From Phyllostachys edulis (Eukaryota; Streptophyta; Magnoliopsida; Poales; Poaceae): a stretch of DNA of 64,000 bases. Below, one piece after another: positions 24,661 to 36,800 of the stretch. The stretch covers positions 56,426,016 through 56,490,015 of the forward strand of contig CM070557.1 in NCBI GenBank assembly GCA_036346405.1, given 5' to 3'. Below the pieces are notes generated by a model. It made no database searches and was not told the DNA's origin. It saw nothing but the letters and a program-made list of their open reading frames with translations. A program made the position numbers and the translations under genes. How positions within the stretch are numbered: position 1 is the stretch's first letter; every line of letters starts with the position of its first letter.

Positions 24661-25574
24661 ACTCGTCGGCCTCGAGCTGCTCGTCGCCCTGCCCGAGCCG
24701 GGCGGTCGTCGCTGCACCCACAGCCCAGCCGACGCGCTGCCGTCCACTCCCACTATCGACCAACAGCCCAACGTCTAATTCTTGTTTGCGTGCATTGTGC
24801 GGCCCGTGCATTTCACGGCGGTAATGTTGGTGCGTGCGAATCGAGTGGGATTCCATCGCATCGCAGGCCGCAGCCCACCCCGCGTCTTTTTTCGTTCTGC
24901 GTCCGACGAGCACGTCGGCGTCGGCGTCGGCGTCGAGTGTCGGCGCGTTCTCAAAGTCTTCACCGAGCAGTGAAGTTCCAGGTAGATTCCTCGGTGGCTG
25001 GTTCCACGCGTCATTATTCACTAGACAGTGAGGTTCTTCGGATGGCTGTGATAATATGGCTAATTTTGACTACTCCGAAGTCCGGACGAGAATGACTGAT
25101 ATAATCCAAATCACGGTGGAACTCATCCAAATCACAGTGGGTTCCCCGATATCAATCGTTGCCGCTTTTCCAACTGGCAAATAGACATAGGAATTCTTCA
25201 TACTATTCGCGAAAACGAAACTTGTGGCGTGAATATCCTGCTTGACTTGACTCACTGTGAAGTGCTCGACCTTTGGGTATCCTACATGTGGACTCAGACG
25301 TAGGAATTCAGGATGCCATTCTTGTGGGGTGAATATCCTTCGTTTGAAACTCTTTTAAATCATGACATGTGGACATGCAAAGGGATGGTTGGTTTATTTT
25401 GCTATGTATCATGAAATTGAAAAGTTCTACTGTAGGTCTAAATGTGATAAGATCTCGTAGATTTTTCTTCCGTAGTGTCGTTACATGTAGGGTTGCTCTG
25501 TAAAGTTATTTAAGTGTCCAGGTAGCTCGAGCTAGCCGGCTACGACAATCTGTTAAACGGTTTGAGCAGTAAAA
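24661..25574 (+). promoter_or_regulatory. Upstream region of the BLE2-like gene
   Basis: This stretch lies between the Reina-like LTR and the start codon at 25575 and carries no convincing coding region. Part of it (about 24740-24900) resembles two further modules at 58420-58910, so it was duplicated together with gene copies. A short repeat ATCCAAATCACRGTGG occurs twice near 25105-25140. A clear TATA box could not be assigned. Confidence 0.4.
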
Positions 25575-28500
25575 ATGTCGAACCCGAGCAATGATCACCA
25601 AGTCCAAATTCCTGCTGCTCAGGGCTCCGGACGGCGCAAGGCCGCCGCTACACCTGAAAAGCACTTGAACCGCTTCGTCCGCATCGTCGCTTTTATGGAG
25701 AGGGCCGGCAATGGCCTCGGCACGCTGGCGTTCACGTGGGCAACCGTCGTTCTTCTCGGCGGCTTTTCCTCGTACCTTAGCGAGCAAGACTTTTGGTTTG
25801 CAACGGTGTTGGTCTTCCTAGAAGCTGTAAGGTGAGCAATCAGTTAAAATTTCTTGTTATCTATATTTTACTATATACTTACTGTCTATTGTATAATTGA
25901 AACATTTTTTTTTAAAGCTAACATGTTCCCTCTAAAAGGCTAGAGGCCTCTTATTGATCTTAAGAAAAAACGAAAAGCTTATTTAATGGTCCAAATTCAG
26001 GGAAAACTATTTCGTTTCTGAAAAAAATTGGATAGGGGCCGAAACCACCAAAATTTCGGAATTTCGGTCCAAAATTTCGGCTAGTGTTCAAACCAACGTT
26101 TAAAATTTAGACGAAATTTGGCCAAATTTTGGACAGAATTGCAAATTAGGTTCAAATCAGCCATACTGATTAATCTCAAGGCAGAACTAATACCATTTCA
26201 TGCTTCATAACGACAATTTTAGAAGTTATCGCCAATGAAAGAGTACCTTTCCAGGCCTGATAGCAAGAAGCAGCAGCAGCTCTCCATCTGCAGCAGCTCA
26301 TAACGACGATTTCCTCTGCTTACTCCCACCAGCAGCAAGAGCAAGAAGATATGGTGGCCGAGTGGTGTCGGCAGCAGGAGCTGTAGCAAGAAGAAGCAGC
26401 AGCTCTCCATCTGCGCGACGACGGCGCCGTCGGCCGTCGACTACGCGGACACCGGGCTGAACCGGGGCCTCGCGGCTAGCCAGGAGGACCTGGACCGGGC
26501 AGACGCGGCGGCGAGGGAGCTCGAGGCGGCGGCGGAGGGCCCCGTGGACCAGAGCAGGGACATGGACAAGATGCAGGGTCTCAGTGGCTCCTGCTGCTGT
26601 AGTGCTGTGCCGCCGCCGCAGCTTGGAGAGGAGGCGAAAGGGGAGAGCGAGTGCTGAGTGAGTGAACACACGGGGGGTTAGGGCAAGATTGCAACAGCGA
26701 CTGGGCTGGCCGGATGGCTTAATAGATTTTTTGGCGATAATTGGTAGTATTTAGACTTCATCCTTTTAAGAACAACGAAATAGAGAAGATCAGACTGTAC
26801 GATAGCTTAATCAAGTGGATGGGTTGATAATCAATAGCCAAATATCTCCTGAATTTACTAATCAAACTTTGTGAGTTAGACACTTACCTGGAATTAAAAG
26901 CGTATGTTTTACCTTTTGGTTGTATCTGTTTAATGGTACTGTCTATGCATGCTACAGGATGTTCAGCCAGAACAACAGACTGGATTACCAATTCTTCTTC
27001 CGCACCCGGGGTGCTTTCAGAAGTCCTCGCCTGAACAGGGTGTTTGTGATTGTGTGCTTGACCGATGTTCTAGTATTCCTCATGGCAAAATACAATGACG
27101 GCTATATATCATTGATTCCCATCCTCATTGTGGCCATAATTCTGTTTGTACTCGGCAAGCTTCTATGTGCGGTTATTCTTAAGCTATTCTGTGATCCACA
27201 ACGCCGCGCCATATCACAGTGGAGCCCCTTGGTCGCCATCCTATTGTTGGCCCCCTGTCTCTTCTTGGAAACATCAATACCCAAAGAGAAGTTACAAACA
27301 CCTAGAATTGTTTTCACACTACTACTAGTGGCAGTGTTCGTACTGACAATCAGCAGGTTGCAGTTTCAAAGGATCACTGCATTAGTGAATAATCCTATTG
27401 GCCGCAAGATGTTATTCTGGCGTCCAGTGATTATGTTCTTGTGCATGTGCGCTGCCATAGTGATCTTGGGGTACATCTCATCTCCATTTCCCAGAGACTT
27501 GATGGGCATATTCCTAATACTTGCTTTAGTAGTAGAGTCATTTGGCAACTTGCAGATACCAGCAGCGGTCGGGCGTGTTGAGCTAGCACTGGGATACCTA
27601 CTTAAGGATGACAATACCAGCCGTACTGTGTATACTGAAAAGAATATGTCTGCATCGCTAAATATCTTCTATATAATGGTGCTTGGCCAAGGGGCACTCT
27701 ACATTGTGGCCTGCATCCTCGAGTTCTTTTCATTCATTCCTCGGAGATTCTTGGTTCATCGAAGCGGGTTCAGACACCAGTGGGGAATGAAATGCATCAA
27801 CATGTACTATTCGTATATCTTTGAGCAATGCATTGCAGGGGGTGTGCTTGCTCCAAAGATCATGCAACTAACCACCTTTGCAATGGATTTCACGAACTCG
27901 GACTCAGCCACCAACCAGCTATATGGGGTTCAAATGCTGCACAGCTTTCTCCAACGAGAGCCCTCTAAGGTACTCTCGAAATTCAGCACCTCCATAAAGA
28001 CAGTGGACACATTGATCAGAATGATGGGCTGGACAAGTCCAGAGGATGAGGCAATCAGATTATTTGCTGCAAAGGTCATCAGCAATCTTGCGAAGAGCCT
28101 CCAAGTTGTTGCGATCCCTGGGTCAATGCAGAACATATCTTCACTTCTGGGCACTGATAACCAACTGAAAAGACGAAACCCACTTCTGTGCACGTATGAT
28201 AGCCAGGAGGGAAGACAATATACAATTCTGGACACAGGTGATAACCAAGAGCATAGTCAAGACCCTCTTCTGCACACCAATAATAGACAGAACTCCTGGA
28301 TACTTGGATGTTGGCATTGGATGTCAAAATGCTGCTCGATTCAAAAGGAGGAGCCATTCACAGATCAGGACCTCCTCCCTGTACTGGGCATGTCAATTCT
28401 TGAGACGCTTGCGGATTGTGATCCTGACAGCTGTGTGGAAATTAGCAGAGCAACCGACCTCATCCCAAAGATCATAGGGTATACCAATGTGGCGCAGCAG

Positions 28501-29829
28501 AAAATACTGAAAGAGTCATCACTGAAGTTGCTGAGAAGGCTCTCAAACACCGGTGGGGAAATCGGTATAACACTGCGGCAGAAGATGTCGGAACATCCCT
28601 TCCTATTGAGAAACCTCGCAGAGATGTTGGACGACATTGAAGGCAGTCAAGAACTGAGGAAGCTGGCAGCAGAGATCCTCAGAAACCTTGCTGTTGATAA
28701 GAACACAAGGCAGGAAATCGGGCGCATCCGAGTGATCATTAGCAGGTTGATCCATGCATTTCTTGCCCGACATGCACCATCAAGCACATATTCTGATCAA
28801 TCACTAAAAATAACAGCTGGTCAAGCACTAGCCTTGCTGGCAATGGAGAGTGCCAATAACTGCTCAATTATGTTGAAGGAACCAGGGTATGTATTGATTA
28901 GAGAACTCACAGTCATGATCCAAGATGACAGGCTCAGATATGTGGCTGCAAGTCTATTGCAAAATCTGTGCCTGAATGCTCGACCCAAGCTCAGCAGTTC
29001 AGACCTGACTGAACTATCACATTCCTTGCGAGAGGTGAGCCCTGCTAATTCAAGCTACAAGTTCAATGTTAGAGATGTGCAATGTAATTTATCATTTGAG
29101 TATGTACTTGTCATCTTTCTTTTTCCTTAACTAGATATAAATTTGACCTAATTTTTTCTTTCTTTAGATACTTCATTACAATATTACATAGGCATCCATA
29201 TGCACACATGTTATTTGCATTGATGGCACTATATGTTCTCACGTAGTTCAAAAACTGTACTCGTAACTCGTAAGAACTACTGTTCTATATAGCACAACTG
29301 AGTGGACGGATGGAAGCATCCTAGAAATAGGTGGAAATCTAGTTTGTCAATTATGTTTTGTGTAACCATACCTTACATGACATTGCTATTTCCACTACAG
29401 GTGTTGAAAAGAATAATGGATACAGAGGAGGCAGGAGAACTAGAGGTCCTTATTGGCCTTAGTTCACAAATACATAGCATCCTTCCCGAAGACTTTGCCC
29501 GAGAACTAGAGCATGGTCAGGTTAAGGAAAGATTTGTGAAGAGGCTTGTCAACGCACTGAATTTAAATATAAAACCCACTGTTCATTGTCCCGGGATCAG
29601 GAGGGTGATAGTTGAGCAAGTCATATATATGATGGAGAACAATTCTCGTTATGTAAACTGTTTCAACGAATGCGGGATGATGGAAGCACTCTCAGTGGTA
29701 GAAGAGACACCCTCAAAGGTTGAAAACTACAGGTTCTTCTTGGGGAATGCAGGATTCATGGAGTACAGCATACCACTCTCCAATCTCGTGGCTAGAGCAA
29801 AAGAAGAATTCATGCGTTCTGCAACATGA
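25575..29829 (+). CDS. BLE2-like polytopic membrane protein with armadillo-like C-terminal region (three exons)
   Basis: The exons are 25575-25831, 26958-29034 and 29401-29829, with donors AAG|GTGAGC and GAG|GTGAGC and acceptors CTACAG|G and CTACAG|GTG. The frame is kept across both joins, giving 2763 nt (920 residues). Residues about 48-85 hold the first hydrophobic segments. Further membrane segments lie near 114-129, 134-158, 178-190, 203-219, 240-260, 267-283 and 322-347. From about 400 to the end, helical Leu/Ala-rich repeats (for example LRKLAAEILRNLAVD near 650 and ITAGQALALLAME near 703) suggest an armadillo fold. A polar linker near 495-540 contains degenerate DNQE/DPLL repeats. The layout and the AGNGLGTLAFTWATV N-terminus match, from memory of the family, grass BLE2-like (brassinolide-enhanced) proteins; their biochemical role is unknown to me. 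The ATG has A at -3. This is the only intact host gene here. Confidence 0.8.
25832..26957 (+). other. Intron 1 of the BLE2-like gene
   Basis: The intron is 1126 bp, begins GTGAGC and ends TGCTACAG. It holds an AT-rich stretch with repeated AATTTCGG motifs (about 25990-26120) and a GC-rich inserted-looking block (26220-26660), described separately. Splicing across it joins GTA AG and G ATG to give Val-Arg-Met, matching a smooth protein reading. Confidence 0.7.
26220..26660 (+). pseudogene. Captured gene fragment in intron 1, possibly a plastid-lipid-associated (fibrillin) protein
   Basis: In plus orientation about 26425-26580 reads DYADTGLNRGLAASQEDLDR, then ARELEAAAEGP and DMDKMQG, codon-like and GC-rich in an AT-rich intron. 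This resembles the region before the lipocalin-like domain of fibrillin/PAP proteins, where a short helix with GLNRGL-type sequence precedes a KLQGRW-type motif. The reading ends in a stop soon after. The block also contains two near copies of AAGCAGCAGCTCTCCATCTG (about 26269 and 26392). The family match is from memory and may be wrong; a non-homologous GC-rich insert is the alternative. Confidence 0.35.
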
Positions 29830-30427
29830 TTGGCTATGAAGCATCAGCATTCAGCAGTGTCAACTAGCAATGCATGTTGGTGGTATCTGGTATGACTATC
29901 CTACTATCCAATCCAAGTAGGAGATCCAATGAGGCGATGAATTTAGAGTTGATATCAAGAATGCAAGTTGGGTCCACAAGACCATGCTTATTTCTAACCT
30001 AGATAAACAACAGTGGATGTATGTACGAGAATAAAGGGCATTGTAATTACACTTCCTATATTGTAATTTATTTATCTGTGTTGCTACCACTAATTGCTTA
30101 AATAATAAATACATATCCAATTGTCTTCAAATGTCCACGAATAAATGGTGTGGATGTTTCAGCCTTTCAGGCGATTACTCCACCTGGTTCAAGAGCATCA
30201 CAGTTTTGGTGTGAATTGATATCATATAATTCTCAGAAGTTTGGTGCGGTATACAGAAGTAAAGCAATATTTGTCTGCGTGCAGCGTGCGTGTGTGTTTC
30301 TGAAATAAAGTTGAATATATTCAGAATAAAGTTGAATTTATGAAGCCCAGGAATGAGGAGTGTGGTAACTGAGCACACTAGCTATATCCATGTTAGAGTT
30401 GAAACTCTCGCTATATAAACTATTTCA
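29830..30427 (+). other. 3' untranslated and flanking region of the BLE2-like gene
   Basis: No second gene is seen. Poly(A)-signal-like AATAAA sequences occur at about 30031 and 30104. The transcript end cannot be fixed from sequence alone. Confidence 0.4.
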
Positions 30428-30545
30428 GATATTGCAGGATGATGGAAGCATGTCAAAGGTAGGAATGAGCCCCTCAAGGGCTGTAAAATACAGGTTTTCT
30501 TAGGCAACTAAGGGCATCGAGTAGTATAATATCATACCTCTCTCC
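30428..30545 (+). pseudogene. Decayed copy of the last exon of the BLE2-like gene
   Basis: The sequence TGCAGGATGATGGAAGCA, then CCCTCAAGG, AATACAGGTT and ATCATACCTCTCTC, follows in order the exon 3 stretch at about 29671-29782 (TGCGGGATGATGGAAGCA, CCCTCAAAGG, AACTACAGGTT, CATACCACTCTCC). Indels break the frame. It is a remnant of a local duplication rather than an alternative exon. Confidence 0.55.
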
Positions 30546-31316
30546 TCTCTCTCTCTCAGCAACCGCACAACAGATTATGCTCGCCCATTCAACTTGACAA
30601 CCATCAAGCATAGTTCATGTCAACATGCATGTCCTGGTGAGGGCAACATAAAGGATGGTTGAGTTACGTTGTAAGACCATGCATATTTTAGAGACATAAC
30701 AATATACATATGGTTATTAATTGTAGGATGAAGATGGTTTTGCTTTGCGATTCAATTTTAAATGCCATATACTTCCGCATTATTCAAGCAACTATGTTGT
30801 GTTTCAAGCCCTACCGCAAACTCGAAAGCATGCACACTTAAAATGTGAGATTGACGCTCAGTGTTGTTTGGTATGAGATCCTAGATCCTAAACACCCAAT
30901 GATTTATGGGTACTAATTGTCCAATAATGATCTAGAGATTACGGGTCCGATTTTTCCTCCCAAAAGAATAAACTCTTACTCAGTTACTTACGGAGGAAAA
31001 GGAAATAATACAGTTAGTCGTGAGTTGGGAGCCCCAGAAGAAACAATTTTAACGAACACACCAAGCAGTAACATAACACTAGAATTTTCCAGCTTATTCC
31101 AACGACACAAAAAATGAATTTTGTACTGCCCACGCGGCAATTGACCAATAAACGCTAGTCACTACCGACTAGCAATCCCAGAACCCACCAAGGGGAGGGG
31201 AGTCTACATCCATAAGCCGCATCGCAGATTTGAGCAGAGATAGTAGAACTGTAATTCGTAAACCCTATGACTAGTCCTCTCTCTATGAGCGCAAATCGAG
31301 TGAAATCCTGAAATCC
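30546..31316. other. Intergenic sequence, nothing recognised
   Basis: This is AT-rich sequence with no domain, TIR pair or LTR ends that I can support. It ends at the LTR-like start at 31317. Confidence 0.4.
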
Positions 31317-32050
31317 TGTCGGACCCGGATTTCAAAATCCCGAATCCTCTGTGAAAACAACTACACTATTCCCTAGATTAGTAGATAGTGTTGTATTCTG
31401 AGGGCAATATTGTAATTTCTTATTTGAGAAAAGGTAGATTATAATAGAAAAGGGATTGAGATGGGCCCACTTGTCTTTGAGATGGGAGAGGAGATAAGAT
31501 TTAGAGGTGTAAGCTCAATCAGCAGGAGTTGGTTTTGAATGACCGCTTGGCCTTCGGCCATGCTCGCGAGAGACGTGTCCTTTCCAGCCTGCTCGCGAGC
31601 GACACGGAGGACGTGGTACTTGCAGGCCGCTCGGGCGCGATTCGCACGGGCGGTTGGTGGCAGCATTTCACCTTCTTCTCCTACAAAAGGCTCAATCAAG
31701 CGGCTGCTTCGAGAGGTAGAAAAAGATTGTGAGTTTTTGGGGATTCTAGACCTCCGAGGTTGCCGTGTGTGTGTGTGACTCGGTGCTGGCGGTGGTGAGC
31801 TCCGGTCCTCTTAGTGTGTGCATCCGACCGGTTCCTTGTGCCATCTCCTCACTGTTGGTGCTGTGCTTGGAACCCAGTGATTTGTGCGCTCGGGTGGCTC
31901 GGCTTTGGTCTCCTGTGGACTGATCTTGGGGAGGAAGGTGACATTCGATTTGATTGCTGACTGGAGTTCTAGGGAGTACTCGGTCAGTGCTTCTCGGTTG
32001 TCTTGTGCGGCTATTAACCTGTCCCTCGGCTTCATTCTTTGATCGGTTCC
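31317..32050 (+). repeat. LTR-like sequence, left part (split by a copia element)
   Basis: It starts TGTCGGACCCGGATTTC, sharing its first bases and a later AATCCTCTGTG with the solo LTR at 1329. It runs to the left target duplication GTTCC (32046-32050) of the copia insertion and resumes at 41837. A TATA-like or leader region is possible near 31675-31690. No coding domain is visible. Confidence 0.5.
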
Positions 32051-33481
32051 TGTAGGATCGTCAACGGCAATCAGAGGAGGTGAATGATTGTGTAAGATTT
32101 TTTGCACTCTATTGAAACCGATCACACGTTGTTTTCTAGATTTTACGTGCCAGGATGACACTGTGCGCCGCACCTAATCGCCTCCAGCCGAACCGCTTCC
32201 AGCCGCAGCTAGCACAAGACCTCGCCAAAAATCCTACCAGCCGCCACAAGCGCAAAAGCCAGTGCAGCCGCCGCTACCTCCTAGTCCGATCGGATCCACC
32301 CACACATAAGTACAGGTGCACACAAAAGTCAATCAAGAACAGCAAGACACCTCACCTCATCATGTACATGTGCTGCCATCATGAGCTTCTAATCACCACC
32401 GCAAAGCAATAAACAACTCTAAAAGATCAAGCCTCATGCACATCCAAAATCATCGGCCCCCACCGAGACCCAAAACAATATTTTATCTATTCTCTTGCAT
32501 GCATGCAAAAACCAATGGCTACCAAAACCAAAGCCGCCGCCGGCCCTATTCTTCGAAGCCACGCGTAGAGAGAAATTAGGCAGCCGCCAGAGCCCTCGCT
32601 GCAATCTGCTTTTCTCTGATCGCCACCCGACCAAAACGCCGATGTCTTTGCCGCTTAGCTTTTACAGGATCGCATCAAGCCACAAGGAGCAGCCGCTTGC
32701 AGTCCTTCATCTCACGCCAAGCACAAGCAAAAAGTTGCAGCCACTAGCAATTAACAAACCTGAAAAACTCAATCTGCTACTTCTGCATGCACACCCTCCT
32801 TTTCTTTATTCCCTCAAAGCAAAAGCTTGTGTTGCCACAAGCACGATGGTACAATCCTAGATTGGTTTTTCGCTCTGAACCAACAGCCGCCGGCCCTTAG
32901 ATCCAAAACCTCCACGCGAGGACTTTTTCTTGGCTGCTACCCTAACCGCCGGTCATCGACCGTCTGCAAAGATATATATGTATATATATCCGCACCTGCA
33001 CCCCTACGGAAAAACAGTAGACTCCAAACCCAAAACGTGTCCTCATCCGATACGGTCACGTAAGCTAATCCAATCCTAACCAACAAGGATTTCCTAATTT
33101 CTCTCAGCTTTCCAATTTTGGACACTCCAAAATTGTCACGTGTCGTAGCTTCCGAAACGCGCCTTCGTAGCTTCAACACGCATCATCAATCTTTGATCTC
33201 CACACGCCCCAACTCGAGCTCGACCATCTCCTCCAACATCCTCGACCCTCTTAGACCATGACTTCGCACCAAGCCATCTCCCGGTCACCGCCGTAGACCA
33301 CGATCGCCTCCGAGTCACCCTGCACATGCAAAGACCAAAACACCATCTTTTTCCTGGCACAAGTTCTTTCCAACTTGACCGATATAAGTCTACACACATC
33401 ACACGCCTCAAATAATATCAGTGCCCAATTGTCAATTATTCATCAACTAAAATAAACTAGACCAAGCCACATGGTCTAACA
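32051..33481 (-). repeat. 3' LTR of the gag-only copia element
   Basis: This 1431-bp LTR runs TGTAGGATCG...GGTCTAACA in plus orientation. It contains 166 bp (about 32241-32406) that the other LTR lacks. The rest aligns closely with 40563-41836. Confidence 0.88.
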
Positions 33482-33493
33482 ATCTCCCCCTTG
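33482..33493 (-). other. Polypurine tract of the gag-only copia element
   Basis: The minus strand reads CAAGGGGGAGAT directly before the 3' LTR. Confidence 0.8.
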
Positions 33494-33847
33494 ATGAATA
33501 CATTGACAATACTTCAAGGTTGTGAGTTGAATTTTGAAAGAAAAGAAATTTGCAAAAAGAAAGTTTCAAAGCTGCAAAGCAAACTTCAAAACCACAGCTA
33601 AAAAACTCCCCCTCAACACAAGGAAAGCAAATTTCTCCAATTTTTTTTTTCAAATTCTCCCATTTTCTCCCCCTTTGGCAATGGAATCATCAAGAACTTC
33701 AGAGAAGGAATAATTCTAAAACAAGGGAGCAAGGAGAGTAAAAATCAAGAAGCTTTGTAGATTATCCAAGTCACTTTGCATTGATTTAGTAAATTAACCA
33801 AGCCATCTTTTTTAGTAGAGCTATCTAGATCATATAAAGTCATATAC

Positions 33848-36800
33848 TGTAGCGTCCCGTTCCTCTTAGTTCTTGCCCAGTTTTAAAAGCAAAGGGAACC
33901 ATTTGGTTTTGTTGAGAAGTCAAAGCTTAACTTGATGTTTTAAAAATTGGGAGAGTTTAACTTGACCTAATCAAACCTTAACTAAGCTTCCTCGTGGTGT
34001 TCTCTGTGGTTGTGGCTCTCTGTTGTTCTTCGCTGCCCTTGGGCTGTTTTCCCTTCGAGCTTCTCTGTGTGCTCCCTGGTTTACCTCTTTTCTTCTAACC
34101 TCTTTTGTTGGTTTGAATCTCTTTGAGATTCAGACCTCCTTCCCTGTTTTATCTCGCCCTTCGCGGACCTCCCCTTGCCTACTTGGACCTCTCCCGCGTT
34201 CAAGTAGACCTCCCTGTATCCTTTAGGACCTCCTCGAGTCCTTTAGGATTTTCCCTAGCCCGCTTGGACCTCCCTTGCGCTCGTTTGGGTCTCCTCTGCT
34301 TGATCCGAGGGTTCAGACCTCTCCCCTTGTTGAGATCTGGCCGTTAAGACCTCCTCCCTGAAGATCTTAGCCGCACAGACCTCCCCTTGTTGAGATCTGG
34401 CCGTTAAGACCTCCTCCCTGGAGATCTTAGCCGCACAGACCTCCCCTCGTTGAGATCTGGCCGTTAAGACCTCCTCTCTAGAGATCTTAGCCGCACAGAC
34501 CTCCCCTTGTTGAGATCTGGCCGTTAAGACCTCCTCCCTGGAGATCTTAGCTTAGCCGCACAGACCTCCCCTTGTTGAGATCTGGCCGTTAAGACCTCCT
34601 CCCTGGAGATCTTAGCCGCACAGACCTCCCCTTGATCGGATCTGGCCGTTAAGACCTCCCCCTTAGAGATCGTAACCGTTCAGACCTCCCCTGGGTTTGA
34701 TCCCACGGCCCAGACCTCCTTTGCGGGCGAGGCTCTCCCTTTTGCCTTGCGGACATCCCCGTCCGTGTTTGATCTTGACCGTTGGACCTCCCTCCTGGAG
34801 ATCCAACCGTCTAGGACCTCCCTTGCGGGCAAGGTTCTCCCGTTTGCCTTCGCAGGACCCCGCCCCCTTGGTGGGTCATGGCTGGACTCGCATGGCAGTC
34901 ACACCTTGTTTCCTGTTCCGTTGGCTGTGCTTGGTGCAAGGAAGTTTCCCCCCCCCCATTTAATGCATGTTGTATCGCATTAAATGCTGTCACTTTTTGC
35001 AGTACTCCTGCCAAGCTATTGTCACATTCCTTGCCTACTTCCTTGTCCTTTTTACCAACTCCTGTGTGACTGCACCTTAGGGCAACCACTTTGGCTCCAG
35101 CTATATATAGCCTGGGCAAGCCTTCCTTTGCCACCTTTTGCTCATTTCCAGCTTCCTTGTTTTCTCCTCCTGGTTTTTCCCTTGTGCAGGACCTCCCTAG
35201 GAGCTCGCTGAGGCTGTGCTGAGCCTCTTGGTTTTCCGGTTTTGTCTCAGTTGGTTTGGGTTCTTTCTAGTTTTCTTCTTAGCTCTTTGCCTAGTGTAGT
35301 TTTGCTTATTTGGTTGTTGCGAACGTGTAGATCGCGAGTTCGCGGAGTTCTTGGATCCAGCTCTTCCAGCCGAAGGTTCTCCACTACTTGACCAAGGCAA
35401 GCCACAGACCTCCTTTTGGTCATTTTGAACCTAGTTTTGCAAATGTATTTCGGTTTTACCTTATCCTGCATGGCTATGTTTATAAGAAAATGTTTGGGCT
35501 GTAGTTACTTCCCTGCTTGCTGTTACGCCTCCTTTATACTTTGTCCCTAACATGCTGTCATGTTTACCTTGTAAGCCTTAGGCTGGGTATGTTAGTTGGT
35601 AGCCCTTGTTATTTGCCAACATGGGGCCGTAGGTTATGTTTAGCTTCGCTCTAGAAAATCGTGGGTCCGTGAATCATGTCTCATCTTTAATAATCTTGAC
35701 TAATTGGATTATGGAACCTGTGGTTGGTGCCACTGTTAAACAGCTAAGGCAGGACGCCTAAGTTGTGTTGATTGTGTTGCGAGATCACATTATTAATTAT
35801 TTTGCCAAGACTGGGTGGTCTTTTGGCAGGGTTAATTACAAAATGCTTTTGCTGAGGCAAGAAGGCAGGAGGTGAGTAGTGGGTGCTCAGGGGCTGGTCC
35901 CCAGTTGAGTCACATTTGGGTTTGTGGTAGTCTTGCCTTAGCACAACTAAGGACTCAACTTTGTGTCTGTTGATCTGGGCCAATCAGTGCAACCACAAGA
36001 TCATTTTATGGGAATGGTCTGGGCTGAATAATTAGCAATGAGATGGCTTGGGGCTGTTGTGGTTGAGCGTGTGATTCGTTGGCGCAAGAGGGGGCACCCC
36101 ATAACCCTGCGGACTTCTAGACCAAAGGGGGGGATTGCGAAACCTTAGCGGGCAGCTCCGAGTCAGTTCAAAGCTTTGTAAAGGCCTTGCAGCTCTCTAG
36201 ATCGCTCACCTTCTAAGTGAGCAAGGGTGACCGGAACCCGCCCCGCTAGAGAGATCGTGGATTGTGGGTAAAGTTGTACACCTCTGCAGAGTGTAAAATC
36301 TATTCGAATAGCCAAGTCCTTGGTCATGGACACGCCCGGTGAAAATGGTGCAAGGGGTAGTTGCTTCCAAAAGCTTGTTGCTCCCTGGACAAATCTGCGA
36401 GAGGTCATGGCTTTGCCTCGAAAAGACCTTGGCCGGCTTTAGAGGGGTCATGGCTGGCTCGAGAGGTGGTCCAGGGGCTGGTTTTCGACTCTAGAGTTGG
36501 TGCTCTAGAGAGGTCGTGGGAGAGGTCCTGGTCATAGGTGTGATCAGACCTCCCCCATGTGGTTGTGGACGTGAGCTAGTGCTCACTTCCTCTTTGCAAA
36601 CTCAACTGTATTATATACTACTGTTTTATCTTGCTGCTTTTCAATCTACTTATGTTATTGCTGTCAAATCTTGCTTTGCGCAAAACTAACCATACAGCTC
36701 TCCATTGGTAAGCCTTTGCATGAATATTATTTGCATAATTGTTCCCTGTGACTTGCTGAGTACATTCAAAGTACTCATGGCTCTAAGCCCTGTGTCAAAG

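Noticed and set aside
34314..34740. Regular 60-bp repeats resembling a CRISPR array
   Set aside because: The units are contiguous without unique spacers, lie inside a plant solo LTR with TG...CA ends and a 5-bp duplication, and no cas-like gene is present.
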